Part shown: positions 6,657 to 14,897 of the stretch, in pieces
Layout of the letters: each line of letters starts with the position of its first letter
Position numbering within the stretch: position 1 is the first letter of the stretch
Source: Streptomyces violascens
Lineage (GTDB): Bacteria > Actinomycetota > Actinomycetes > Streptomycetales > Streptomycetaceae
Direction of reading: 5' to 3'
Length of the DNA stretch: 64,000 nucleotides
Assembly (NCBI RefSeq): GCF_014649955.1
Contig: NZ_BMUA01000008.1
Span: forward strand, 233,373-297,372
Position numbers and translations under genes: made by a program
The notes under the pieces: model-generated
Databases searched by the model: none
What the model saw: only the letters and a program-made list of their open reading frames with translations
Told to the model about the DNA's origin: nothing

Positions 6657-8474
6657 CTACTGCTTTCCACTCGGATGGACCACCAGCGCCGAGCCGCCGC
6701 CCCGCCGCACCTTCTCAGCCGCGGCGAGCCAGCGCCCGTCCGGCAGCCGCTGCACCCCGGTCGCCGCCCCGATCTCCGGATTCAGCGAGAACGAGTGGCC
6801 GAGCGCCTCCAGCCGGGCCCTCAAGGGGCTGTTGTAGAGGGCGGGTTCGAGCTCGGTCCGGGCCGCGTTGCGCTGGCTGGCACGCGGTGCCGCGATCGCG
6901 TCGACCAGCGGCATCCCCCGGTCCAGATGGTTGATCAGCGTCTGGAGGACGGTTGTGATGATGGTCGCACCGCCCGGCGAACCGAGCGCGAGCACCGGCT
7001 TGTCGTGCCGGTCGAGCACGATCGTCGGCGAGATGGAGGAGCGCGGCCGCTTGCCCGGACCCGGCAGGTTCGGGTCGTGGACGGCCGGGTTGGCCGGGGC
7101 GAAGGAGAAGTCGGTCAGCTCGTTGTTGAGCAGGAAGCCCCTGCCGGGCACGGTGATGGCGCTGCCGCCGGTCTGCTCGATGGTGAGCGTGTACGCGACG
7201 ACGTTGCCCCACTTGTCGGCGACCGTCAGATGCGTGGTGTTGTCGCCCTCGTACGTGGTCGGGGCCGCCGGGCCCGACGTCTTGCACGCCGCGGGGTGGC
7301 GCGGATCGCCGGGTGCGAGAGGGCTGGTCAGGACCGCGTCGTCCTTGATCAGGCAGGCCCGCGAGTCGGCGAAGCGCTGCGAGAGCAGGCCCTTGACCGG
7401 CACGTTCTCGAAGTCCGTGTCGCCCACCCAGCGACCCCGGTCCGCGAACGCGATCCGGCTCGCCTCGATGTAGTGGTGCAGGAACTGCACGTCCGAGGCC
7501 TTCGACAGGTCGGTGTTCTCCAGGATGTTGAGCGCCTCGCCGACCGTCGTGCCGCCGGAGGTGGAGGGAGCCATGCCGTAGACGTCGAGCCCTCGGTAGT
7601 CGACCTTGGTGGGAGCCTGGAACTTCGCCTCGTACGCGTGCAGGTCCTTCTCGGTGAGGTCGCCGCTGCGCACCTTGCGGGTCGACTTGGGGTCGACGGG
7701 CGGCTTGCGGACGGTCTTGACGATGTCGTCGCCGAGGTCACCGCGGTAGACGGCGTCGACGCCCTTGCGGCCCAACTCCTCGTAGGTGCGCGCCAGATCC
7801 GGGTTCTTGAAGGTCGAGCCGACCACCGGGAGCTGCCCGCCCGGCAGGAACAGCTTGGCGGAGTCGGGGAAGTCGGCGAACCGGGCCTGGTTGCCCTCGG
7901 TCTGCGAGCGGAAGGTGTCGTCGACGGTGAACCCGTCGCGCGCGAGGCGCTCCGCGGGCTTCAGGAGCGTGCGCAGCGACTTGCTGCCCCACGCGTCCAG
8001 AGCCCGGTCCCAGGTGGCCGCGGTGCCCGGGGTGCCGACGCTGAGCCCGCTGGTCACGGCGTCCGCGAAGGGCAGCGGTTTGCCGTTCTCCACGAACAGC
8101 GAGGACGTGGCGGACGCGGGCGCGGTCTCGCGGCCGTCGAGGGTGTGCACGGAGCGGGAGGCGGCGTCGTAGTAGACGAAGTAGCCGCCCCCGCCGATGC
8201 CCGAGGAGTACGGCTCGGTGACACCGAGGGCGGCCGCGGTGGCGACGGCCGCGTCCACCGCGTTGCCCCCGTTCTTCAGGACTTCGAGGCCGGCGGCGGA
8301 CGCGTCGGCGTCCACACTGGAGACCGCTCCCCCGTAGCCGACCGCCTCCGGCACCTTGGCCGGGGTCCGGCCGGGCGGCGCGGCCGTCGTGGGCGGCGCG
8401 GCGGCGACCGAGGCCGCGACGGCGGCCGCCGCGGCGAGGAGGGACAGGGTGCGGGCAGCAGGACGACGACGCAT
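6657..8474 (-). CDS. ggt: Secreted gamma-glutamyltransferase
   Basis: This 605-residue precursor has a Sec signal peptide (TLSLLAAAAAVAASVAAAPPTTA). It is a member of the Ntn-hydrolase family that self-cleaves before a Thr. The cleavage site is the first Thr of EGDNTTHLTVADKWGN, and the small subunit contains NNELTDF and the oxyanion segment GSPGGATIITTVLQ. It cleaves glutathione and other gamma-glutamyl compounds outside the membrane. The start is ATG 8472-8474 with GGGAGG about 9 bp upstream; the in-frame extension to 8570 lacks a signal-peptide rationale. The family is certain. Confidence 0.93.
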   Translation of the reverse strand: MRRRPAARTLSLLAAAAAVAASVAAAPPTTAAPPGRTPAKVPEAVGYGGAVSSVDADASAAGLEVLKNGGNAVDAAVATAAALGVTEPYSSGIGGGGYFVYYDAASRSVHTLDGRETAPASATSSLFVENGKPLPFADAVTSGLSVGTPGTAATWDRALDAWGSKSLRTLLKPAERLARDGFTVDDTFRSQTEGNQARFADFPDSAKLFLPGGQLPVVGSTFKNPDLARTYEELGRKGVDAVYRGDLGDDIVKTVRKPPVDPKSTRKVRSGDLTEKDLHAYEAKFQAPTKVDYRGLDVYGMAPSTSGGTTVGEALNILENTDLSKASDVQFLHHYIEASRIAFADRGRWVGDTDFENVPVKGLLSQRFADSRACLIKDDAVLTSPLAPGDPRHPAACKTSGPAAPTTYEGDNTTHLTVADKWGNVVAYTLTIEQTGGSAITVPGRGFLLNNELTDFSFAPANPAVHDPNLPGPGKRPRSSISPTIVLDRHDKPVLALGSPGGATIITTVLQTLINHLDRGMPLVDAIAAPRASQRNAARTELEPALYNSPLRARLEALGHSFSLNPEIGAATGVQRLPDGRWLAAAEKVRRGGGSALVVHPSGKQ

Positions 8475-8578
8475 GCATACCTCCCGTTGGCGAACGTCCG
8501 CGCAGCGTAGCGCCGGGCCGGGGTTGGCGTCATGGGCATGTCGAACAGGGGCGCGAACTCCCGCTAGCATGCCCGCCC

Positions 8579-9322
8579 ATGAATGACGACGTACGCAACA
8601 TCGTGCTCGGCGTGGTGGCGGCGGGCATAAGTGCCGCCCTGGGCTGGGTCGCCCGGAACTACCTCTGGAAGCGCAAACTCCGCCGCAAACAGGCCTTCTT
8701 CGGGCTGCCCGACCACTCGGAGTGCCTGCTCGTCGTCAACCGGGCCGCGGGGCACGAGGTCGCGGTGCACCGATTCGACGTGTTCGCACTCCTCGAACTC
8801 TCCTCGCTCATCAAGGACTGCGGAGCGCACGCCCAGATCATCCAGCACGATCTCGCCCAGCAGGGCTTCGGCGAGCGCACCGAATTCTGCCTCGGCGGGC
8901 CCTATTCAAATCGGCGGATGGGAGCCCACCTCGCATCGCTCCTGCCCGGCGTGAAGATGAACGTGGACTCCGAGCCGAGCCCCGACCGCGGCGCCTTCCA
9001 GATCGGCTCGGAGCGCTACCGGCTTGAGAACGGCGTCTGCGAGTACGTGATCCTGGCCCGGCTCACACCGGGCCCGGACTCCCGCCCGGTGTTCCTGTTC
9101 TGCGGCCAATCCGCGATCACCAACCAGGCCGCCACCCGCTATCTCGCCCGTAATTCCGAGAAGCTCGCCCGCAAGCACGGCAGCAATTCGTTCTGCCTGC
9201 TCCTGAAGGTCGTCAACTCGCATGCGTACGGGCCCGATGTGGTGGAGCTCGTCGCCGATGTGACCCGGGCGGCCCAGGAACCGGCCCCGGTGATCCGCAC
9301 CTCGCACCGGGCGGGCAGTTAA
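8579..9322 (+). CDS. Conserved membrane-anchored protein of unknown function
   Basis: The 247 residues start with a transmembrane segment (NIVLGVVAAGISAALGWVARNYLW) followed by a basic KRKLRRKQ stop-transfer, so most of the protein is probably cytoplasmic. The soluble part has a nucleotide-fold-like alternation (ECLLVVNRAAGHEVAVHRFDVFALLELSSLI). It continues with GGPYSNRRMGAHLASLLPGV and VFLFCGQSAITNQAATRYLA. I do not recognise a family with a known function. It ends tail-to-tail with the P450, overlapping it by 4 bp. TAGCAT ends 8 bp before the ATG, so it may be leaderless. Confidence 0.75.
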   Translation: MNDDVRNIVLGVVAAGISAALGWVARNYLWKRKLRRKQAFFGLPDHSECLLVVNRAAGHEVAVHRFDVFALLELSSLIKDCGAHAQIIQHDLAQQGFGERTEFCLGGPYSNRRMGAHLASLLPGVKMNVDSEPSPDRGAFQIGSERYRLENGVCEYVILARLTPGPDSRPVFLFCGQSAITNQAATRYLARNSEKLARKHGSNSFCLLLKVVNSHAYGPDVVELVADVTRAAQEPAPVIRTSHRAGS

Positions 9323-10563
9323 CCCACCCTCAGCGGCAAAGACTTGATGCCGTTGATGAAGTTGGAGACGAGCCGACGCGGCGGGGCCGCGAGTTCTGTG
9401 CGGGGCAGGGCGCGCAGCGCCTCCTCGTGCAGCACCCTGAGTTGCAGCCGGGCGAAGTGCGCGCCGAGGCACACGTGCGGGCCGTCGCCGAACGAGACGT
9501 GCGGGTTCGGGCTGCGGGCCAGGTCCAGGCGGTGCGGGTCGGCGAAGACGCGCTCGTCGTGGTTGGCGGAGGCGTGGAAGACGACGACCTTGTCGCCGGC
9601 CGCGACGGTCTGTCCGGCGAGGACGGTGGCCCGGTCGGCGGTGCGCCGGAAGCTCAGCACCGGCGGATGCCATCGCAGGAGTTCCTCGACGGCCATGTCC
9701 ACAGCAACCTGGCGCTCCATCAGCTCAAGCCGCGCCTCGGGGTGTTCGGCCAACGCGAGCAGGCCGCCCGGGGCCGCGCTGCGTACCGTGTCGTTGCCCG
9801 CCACCGTCAGGAGGAAGAAGAACATCTCCAGCTCGGCGTCGGCGAGTTCGGAGTGGGCGAGCGAGGTCATGATGTCGTCGGAGGGACGCTCGCGCTTGTA
9901 CGCGGCGAGCTCCTGGGCGTACGCGAACATCTCGGCCAGCATCGCGGGCGAGCGCGGGTTGACCGGACGCCCGTCGGGGCCGGGCACCGGCGGCTCGTCC
10001 GGGTCCTGGTAGGCGATGACGCGCTCGGTCCACTCCAGGAGGAGGCCCCGGTCGCCCGGCGGCACCCCGAGGAGGTCGGTGAGGTTGAGCAGCGCGTAGT
10101 CATCGGTGACGTCGGCGACCAGGTCGGCCACGCCGTCCTCGGCGCCGTCGCGGGCCCCGGTGAGCAGGGCACGGGCCCGCTCGCGCGCCAGCGCCTCGAA
10201 GCGGTCGATCCGGCCGGGCGTGAAGGCGCGGCTGACCAGGCGGCGCAGTCTTCCGTGCCGCGGAGGGTCCTGGTTGAGCATCATGCGGCGGATGAACGGC
10301 AGGTCCGCCGGGTCGGGGTCGCGGATCTGGGTGGCGCCGAGCGCCGAGGAGAAGGTGCCCGCGTCCTTGAGGACCCGTACGACGTCCGCGTGGCGGGTGA
10401 CCGCCCAGAAGCCGGGGCCGGCCGGCCAGCCGAGCACCTCGGGCTCCTCCTGCCACGCGACCGGGTGGTGGTCGCGCAACTCGCGGTAGGCGAGGTGCGG
10501 CGGCCCGGCCGCGTACAGGCGGGGGTCGAAGACGTCGGGGGTGTCAGCAGCCATGGTGGGCAT
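9319..10563 (-). CDS. Cytochrome P450
   Basis: This is a soluble bacterial P450 of about 414 residues that hydroxylates a small organic substrate using ferredoxin electrons. The heme-Cys loop is HVSFGDGPHVCLGAHFARLQL and the I-helix is LLTVAGNDTVRSAAPGGLLAL, with Asp in place of the more common Glu. The ExxR pair is in MAVEELLRWHPP. No ferredoxin gene is adjacent. It lies downstream of an alpha/beta hydrolase in the same direction, about 30 bp away, so they are probably co-transcribed. I chose ATG 10561-10563, preceded by GGCAGG; ATG at 10584 is an alternative. Confidence 0.92.
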   Translation of the reverse strand: MPTMAADTPDVFDPRLYAAGPPHLAYRELRDHHPVAWQEEPEVLGWPAGPGFWAVTRHADVVRVLKDAGTFSSALGATQIRDPDPADLPFIRRMMLNQDPPRHGRLRRLVSRAFTPGRIDRFEALARERARALLTGARDGAEDGVADLVADVTDDYALLNLTDLLGVPPGDRGLLLEWTERVIAYQDPDEPPVPGPDGRPVNPRSPAMLAEMFAYAQELAAYKRERPSDDIMTSLAHSELADAELEMFFFLLTVAGNDTVRSAAPGGLLALAEHPEARLELMERQVAVDMAVEELLRWHPPVLSFRRTADRATVLAGQTVAAGDKVVVFHASANHDERVFADPHRLDLARSPNPHVSFGDGPHVCLGAHFARLQLRVLHEEALRALPRTELAAPPRRLVSNFINGIKSLPLRVG

Positions 10564-10592
10564 GATGGGGCCTGCCGAGGACATCGGGCGTG

Positions 10593-11366
10593 TCAGACAT
10601 GGTCGGCCCGCAGGAAGTCCTCGACGGTGCGGATCAGGTCGAGCGGTGCCTCGTCCATGGCGTGGTGTCCGACGTGGGGCAGTTCGACGAGCTGGCCCGC
10701 CGGGTACCAGCGCAGCCAAGTGGCGCGCAGGAACTGGGCATTGAGGGCCGGATCGAGCGCGCCGGTCACCGCGAGCGCGGGCACCGGGGAGCCCTCGGTC
10801 TCCTCGTGGAAGTCCTCGCCGGACCAGGAGTCGAGCCAGGCGCGGAACGCCTTGGGGTCGCTGCGGTCCACCGAGCGCCGGGTCATCCGGTCCAGCCAGG
10901 CGTCGGGGCGGTCACCGCCGGTGGTGAGGTCGATGATGGCGCGGCGATTGGCGGGGTGCTCGGCGGCCTCGGTGAACAGTTCGCGGGTCGCCTCGTCCAT
11001 CGGCATGCCGCTCGCCGGGACCGGCGATATGCCGACCATGCGGCGCACGCGGTCGGGGGCGGCGGCCAGGACGCGCTGGACGACGGCGCCGCCCATCGAG
11101 TGGCCGATCAGCGAGAACCGGTGCCAGCCGAGCCGGTCGGCAAGGGCCAGGACGTCCTGGGCTCCCTCGCTCGTGGTGAACGCGCCGGAGGCGTCCCTGG
11201 CCTCGCCGTAGCCGCGCAGGTCGACGAAGGCGTAGGTGAAGGCGGCGGCGTCGAGGTCGGGCAGCACGGCGGCGTAGTCGCCGCGGTCGGCGAGCCAGCC
11301 GTGCACGGCGACGACCCGATGGGCGCCGTCGCCGTGGAGGGTGTGGGGCAGCGTGAATCCGGCCAT
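10593..11366 (-). CDS. Alpha/beta hydrolase
   Basis: This is a 257-residue alpha/beta-fold hydrolase. The oxyanion strand is RVVAVHGWLADRGDY, the nucleophile elbow is LIGHSMGGAVVQRVL, the acid is probably in ALAVTGALDPALN, and the catalytic His is in ELPHVGHHAMDEAPLDLI. The fold resembles esterases and C-C hydrolases. The substrate is unknown, but the P450 directly downstream suggests a shared small-molecule pathway. The start MAGFTLPHT (ATG 11364-11366) is preferred over the ATG two codons upstream. Confidence 0.88.
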   Translation of the reverse strand: MAGFTLPHTLHGDGAHRVVAVHGWLADRGDYAAVLPDLDAAAFTYAFVDLRGYGEARDASGAFTTSEGAQDVLALADRLGWHRFSLIGHSMGGAVVQRVLAAAPDRVRRMVGISPVPASGMPMDEATRELFTEAAEHPANRRAIIDLTTGGDRPDAWLDRMTRRSVDRSDPKAFRAWLDSWSGEDFHEETEGSPVPALAVTGALDPALNAQFLRATWLRWYPAGQLVELPHVGHHAMDEAPLDLIRTVEDFLRADHV

Positions 11367-11481
11367 GGGCACTCCGATTCCGGGCAGCGGTCGTCGGCGT
11401 ACGGCTCGCTGGTGGTGCTGTCGGCGCGCGAGACGTACGCGTACACGGTGGCGCTCGCCCTGCCACCTGGCAAGAAGCCGG

Positions 11482-12132
11482 TCAGAACTCCCAGGGACTC
11501 TCGGCCGGTTCCACCGTGCGGTTCTCGACGGCTACCTCGGCGGGCGCGCACCCCCGCACCGCATCGAGCAGTCCGGCCGCGTCGAAGTCGAAGATCTGCT
11601 CCTCGAAGCACAGCCCGTGCGCGCCCTTCGCGCGGCCGAGGACGGGCGCCAGGCGCCGGTACATGGAGCGCGGTCGGCTGATGTAGGGCAGCGCGGGTGA
11701 GCGCAGGTCGACGACGAGGAAGCGGCGCACCTTGTGGCCGGTCCGTACGGCGACCGCGGTCACGGCGGTGACGTCGTCCCAGTCGATGCGGCCGGCCAGC
11801 CAGGTCGGCAGCCGCACGGTGAGCGCGTCGGCGTCCACATCGAGCCGCAGCGGGCGCAGCAGATAGCCCGCGAAGGTGGCCGCGGCGACCAGGACGGCCA
11901 CGCCCGACACGGCCATCACTGGGCCCGCGAAGCCGCTGTTCGGCCCGTCGAAGACGGAGGCGGCGGCGATGCACCAGATCACGGCCACCGCGATCGCGGC
12001 GAGCGGGACCCAGATCAGGGTGCGCCGCAGCCGCAGGACGATCGGGGCGGCCCCGGGCTGCGTTGGGCTGGCTGAATTCTCCACACGCAGAGCTTGGTCC
12101 GTCGGCGGCCCGGACGCCAGAGTGTTACCCAT
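11482..12132 (-). CDS. Two-TM membrane protein with PH-like domain
   Basis: The 216 residues carry two hydrophobic helices (LIWVPLAAIAVAVIWCIAAASVF and GPVMAVSGVAVLVAAATFAGYLL). A beta-rich cytoplasmic part follows, with a pattern typical of bacterial PH domains: LRLDVDADALTVRLPTWLAGRIDWDDVTAV, then RRFLVVDLRSPALPY. Function is unknown; such proteins often sit in actinobacterial envelopes. It is separated by 115 bp from the hydrolase downstream and is probably its own unit. Confidence 0.7.
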   Translation of the reverse strand: MGNTLASGPPTDQALRVENSASPTQPGAAPIVLRLRRTLIWVPLAAIAVAVIWCIAAASVFDGPNSGFAGPVMAVSGVAVLVAAATFAGYLLRPLRLDVDADALTVRLPTWLAGRIDWDDVTAVTAVAVRTGHKVRRFLVVDLRSPALPYISRPRSMYRRLAPVLGRAKGAHGLCFEEQIFDFDAAGLLDAVRGCAPAEVAVENRTVEPAESPWEF

Positions 12133-12210
12133 GGGTTTACTGAATTGAAGTCAACAGCCCGGGATCATGCTGATGCCTGTCCAGGGCCCCCTTCGCGGCC
12201 CGGCGCCCTG

Positions 12211-12711
12211 TCAGACCGGGCAGGCGAGGGGGCTCAGGGAGCTGTGGTCGTCGGTGCCCGTGATCGTCACCTTCAGGTCCCCGCCCGGCGCAACCGACTG
12301 CGCCACGGTGCAGGCGATCTGTTGCTGGGCGAGCGGCGTGAGCCCCGCGACGTCCTGGTCGAGCGCGACCGTGATCATGCCCTGCGCCAGGCTCAGCTTC
12401 GACGCGCCCCGGCCCGGTGGCAGTTCCGTACGGATCCCGGCGGCCGCCTCTGCCTTCGTGGGACCCGCGAAGAGGAGCGGGAGCTGCGGCCCGGAGCGGG
12501 CGGGCCGCAGCACGGGCATCAGCCCGTCCGGTCCCGCGAAGTAGAGGACCGTTCCATTCGCGTCGGCGTCGGGCGGCACGGCCGACGCGCTCGCGGGTCC
12601 GCCCACCGCGATGACGTCGGTGGACTGGATGCCGCAGCCCACCGCGAGGAGTCCGGCCGGGAGCAGGGCGAGCGCGGCCAGTGCCCGGGGCCCGGTGGTC
12701 CTGGGCCTCAT
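12211..12711 (-). CDS. Lipoprotein of a two-component operon
   Basis: This 166-residue lipoprotein (LLPAGLLAVGCGIQST, lipidated Cys about residue 26) has a C-terminal region resembling a GerMN-type or sporulation-lipoprotein fold (TVLYFAGPDGLMPVLRPARS, LAQGMITVALDQDVAGLTPLAQQQIACTVAQSV). Its ATG overlaps the stop of the sensor kinase (ATGA, 12708-12711). It is therefore the third gene of the regulator-kinase-lipoprotein operon and probably modulates the kinase's extracytoplasmic sensing, as lipoproteins do in other Streptomyces two-component loci. Confidence 0.82.
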   Translation of the reverse strand: MRPRTTGPRALAALALLPAGLLAVGCGIQSTDVIAVGGPASASAVPPDADANGTVLYFAGPDGLMPVLRPARSGPQLPLLFAGPTKAEAAAGIRTELPPGRGASKLSLAQGMITVALDQDVAGLTPLAQQQIACTVAQSVAPGGDLKVTITGTDDHSSLSPLACPV

Positions 12712-14174
12712 CGCGCCGCCTGCGCGGGTGCGGCCGCGAGCAGGCCGGTGGGCAGCTCGACCCTGAAGACCGCGCCGCCGTCCAGGCCGTTCGCGGCGCT
12801 CACCGTGCCGCCGTGCAGCCGTACGTTCTCCATCGTGATCGCGAGGCCGAGGCCGCTGCCCGCCGAGCGGGTGCGGGCCGCGTCCGCCTTGAAGAAGCGG
12901 TCGAAGATGTGCGGAAGCACGGCCGCGTCGATGCCGGGCCCGCTGTCGGCGACCTCCACCACCAGCGGCCCGCCGCCGGAACTCGGACACAGCCGTACGG
13001 TCACCGGCTCCGAGCCGTGCCGCAGGGCGTTGCCGACGAGGTTGGCCACCACGATGTCGAAGCGCCGCGGATCGATCATCGCCCGTACGCCGTCCGGGAG
13101 TCGAGTGACAACCCGGTCCTCCCAGTGGCGCCCCTGGAGGGTCTTGCGGATGGTCTCGGCGACATCGACCTCGTCGGCGTTGAGCTCGGCGGCCTTGGCG
13201 TCGAAGCGGGAGATCTCCATCAGGTCCTCGACGAGGGTGGCCAGCTTGCCCGTCTCGGCCGAGATGAGGCGCACCGCGCGCGCCGTGTCCGGGTCGAGCC
13301 CGTCGGCGTCCTCGTCGAGCACCTCGGTCACGGCGAGCATGCCGGCCAGCGGGGTGCGCAGTTCGTGCGAGACGTCGGAGGCGAACCGCCGGGCCCGCGC
13401 CTCGGCCTTCTGGAGCTCCTCGACCGAGCGCTCCAGTTCCTCCGCCGACTCGTTGAACGTCCAGGCCAGATCGGCGAGTTCGTCCGATCCCTTGACCTCG
13501 ATACGGGTGTCGAGCCGGCCCTTGCCCATGCTGCTCGCGGCCCGCCGCAGATCGCGCACCGGCCGCAGCACGCTGCGCGCGGCGAGGAGGGCGGGCACCA
13601 CGGCGACCGCGAGGGCGGGCAGCGCCCCGTTCTTGGCCGCCGAGACCATGGCCTGGATGGTGACGCCCTCCGGCCTGAGGTCCATCACGGCATACAGGTA
13701 GACCCCGCTGCGCTGCTGGTGGCCGTACTGGTCGAACATCACCGGCATGCCGATGGTCAGGTACGGGGTGCCGTCCTGGACCACCCGCTGGAACGAGGCG
13801 TGCGTGTTGGCGTGGGTCTGGCTGCGCAGGTCGTCGGTGATCACGGTCGAGGTGGGCCGCATGGTCGAGGAGGCCCGCAGGCTGCCGTACTCGGCGAACA
13901 CGATCCAGGGGCGCGGCTTGCCCGCCCTGGCCAGCGCCTGGCTGACGTCCTTCAGCGCCGCGGTGGAGGGGGGCAGCCCGAAGTGCTGGTTGGCTATCTG
14001 CTCGCGGAACTGCTCGACGGCCTGGTCCTGGGTCTGCTGGAGGATGGCCGAGCGGGCCGACTGGTAGGTGAGGGCCGCGGTGGTGACCGCGCTGACGGCG
14101 GCCACCAGGAGGAACGCGGCGATCAGCCGGGTGCGCAGGCCGAGGCGCAGGGCCCGGCGGACGGGGAGTCTCAC
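12708..14174 (-). CDS. Sensor histidine kinase
   Basis: The kinase has 488 residues. TM1 is LIAAFLLVAAVSAVTTAALTYQ and TM2 is near ALPALAVAVVPALLAAR, leaving an extracellular sensor of about 160 residues. HAMP follows (SVLRPVRDLRRAASSMGKGRLDTRI), then the phospho-acceptor H-box FASDVSHELRTPLAGML, N-box NLVGNALRHG, and the G boxes VADSGPGIDAAVLPHIFDRF and GSGLGLAI. It autophosphorylates and signals to the response regulator upstream. The GTG start overlaps the regulator's stop (GTGA, 14171-14174), so translation is coupled. The stimulus is unknown. Confidence 0.92.
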   Translation of the reverse strand: MRLPVRRALRLGLRTRLIAAFLLVAAVSAVTTAALTYQSARSAILQQTQDQAVEQFREQIANQHFGLPPSTAALKDVSQALARAGKPRPWIVFAEYGSLRASSTMRPTSTVITDDLRSQTHANTHASFQRVVQDGTPYLTIGMPVMFDQYGHQQRSGVYLYAVMDLRPEGVTIQAMVSAAKNGALPALAVAVVPALLAARSVLRPVRDLRRAASSMGKGRLDTRIEVKGSDELADLAWTFNESAEELERSVEELQKAEARARRFASDVSHELRTPLAGMLAVTEVLDEDADGLDPDTARAVRLISAETGKLATLVEDLMEISRFDAKAAELNADEVDVAETIRKTLQGRHWEDRVVTRLPDGVRAMIDPRRFDIVVANLVGNALRHGSEPVTVRLCPSSGGGPLVVEVADSGPGIDAAVLPHIFDRFFKADAARTRSAGSGLGLAITMENVRLHGGTVSAANGLDGGAVFRVELPTGLLAAAPAQAAR

Positions 14175-14863
14175 AGGGGCCCGAAGCGGTAGCCGAAGCC
14201 GCGCACGGTCTGGATGTAGCGGGGGCCGGCGTCGGGGCCCGAGGTGTCGCCGAGCTTCTGCCGCAGCCGCCGTACGCAGGCGTCGACCAGCCGGGCGTCG
14301 CCGTGGTAGCTGTGCTCCCACACCGATTCGAGGAGCTGCTGGCGGCTGAAGACCTGCTCGGGCGAGGCCGCGAGGTGCAGCAGGAGCTTGAGCTCGGAGG
14401 GGGCGAGCGGGAGGCGCTCGCCGTTCTTGGCGGCGGTCAGGCCCGCCCGGTCGAGGGCGAGCTCGCCGTGGAACTCGGGTCCTGGGCGGGCGGCGGCGGG
14501 GTCGGCGAGGCGGCGCAGTACGGCCCGGATGCGGGCCTCGATGACCTCGGTGCGGGCGGGCTTGACTATGTAGTCGTCGGCGCCCGCTTCGAGCCCGACC
14601 ACCACGTCGAAGTCGTCGCCGCGCGCGGTGAGCATGATGATCGGAAGCTGGCTGGTCTCGCGTATCCGGCGGCAGACCTGGACGCCGTTCATGCCGGGCA
14701 GCATCAGGTCGAGCAGCACCAGGTCGGGCAGGAAGGTCTTGAGCGAGCCGAGTCCGGCCTCGCCGGTCCCGGCCGCCAGCACCTCGTGGCCGCGCCTGCG
14801 CAGCCCGAGCTCGACCCCTTCGCGGACGGAGGGGTCGTCTTCTATGAGAAGCACGCGTGGCAT
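14171..14863 (-). CDS. OmpR/PhoB-family response regulator
   Basis: This 230-residue regulator has a receiver domain with the phospho-acceptor Asp in DLVLLDLMLPGMNG and the conserved Lys in DDYIVKPARTEV. A winged-helix DNA-binding domain follows (LPLAPSELKLLLHLAASPEQVFSRQQLLESVW, then LVDACVRRLRQKLGD and IQTVRGFGYRF). It heads a three-gene operon with the kinase and a lipoprotein, each overlapping the next by 4 bp. The order resembles Streptomyces envelope-stress systems, but I cannot assign orthology. Confidence 0.92.
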   Translation of the reverse strand: MPRVLLIEDDPSVREGVELGLRRRGHEVLAAGTGEAGLGSLKTFLPDLVLLDLMLPGMNGVQVCRRIRETSQLPIIMLTARGDDFDVVVGLEAGADDYIVKPARTEVIEARIRAVLRRLADPAAARPGPEFHGELALDRAGLTAAKNGERLPLAPSELKLLLHLAASPEQVFSRQQLLESVWEHSYHGDARLVDACVRRLRQKLGDTSGPDAGPRYIQTVRGFGYRFGPL

Positions 14864-14897
14864 GGAGGTCAGTATCCCAACCGTCTCTTTTGTCCCG

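Noticed and set aside
12211..14863. Assignment to the AfsQ1-AfsQ2-AfsQ3 or CseA-CseB-CseC system
   Set aside because: Gene order is similar, but regulator motifs differ from both as I remember them, and no sigQ or sigE neighbour is present.
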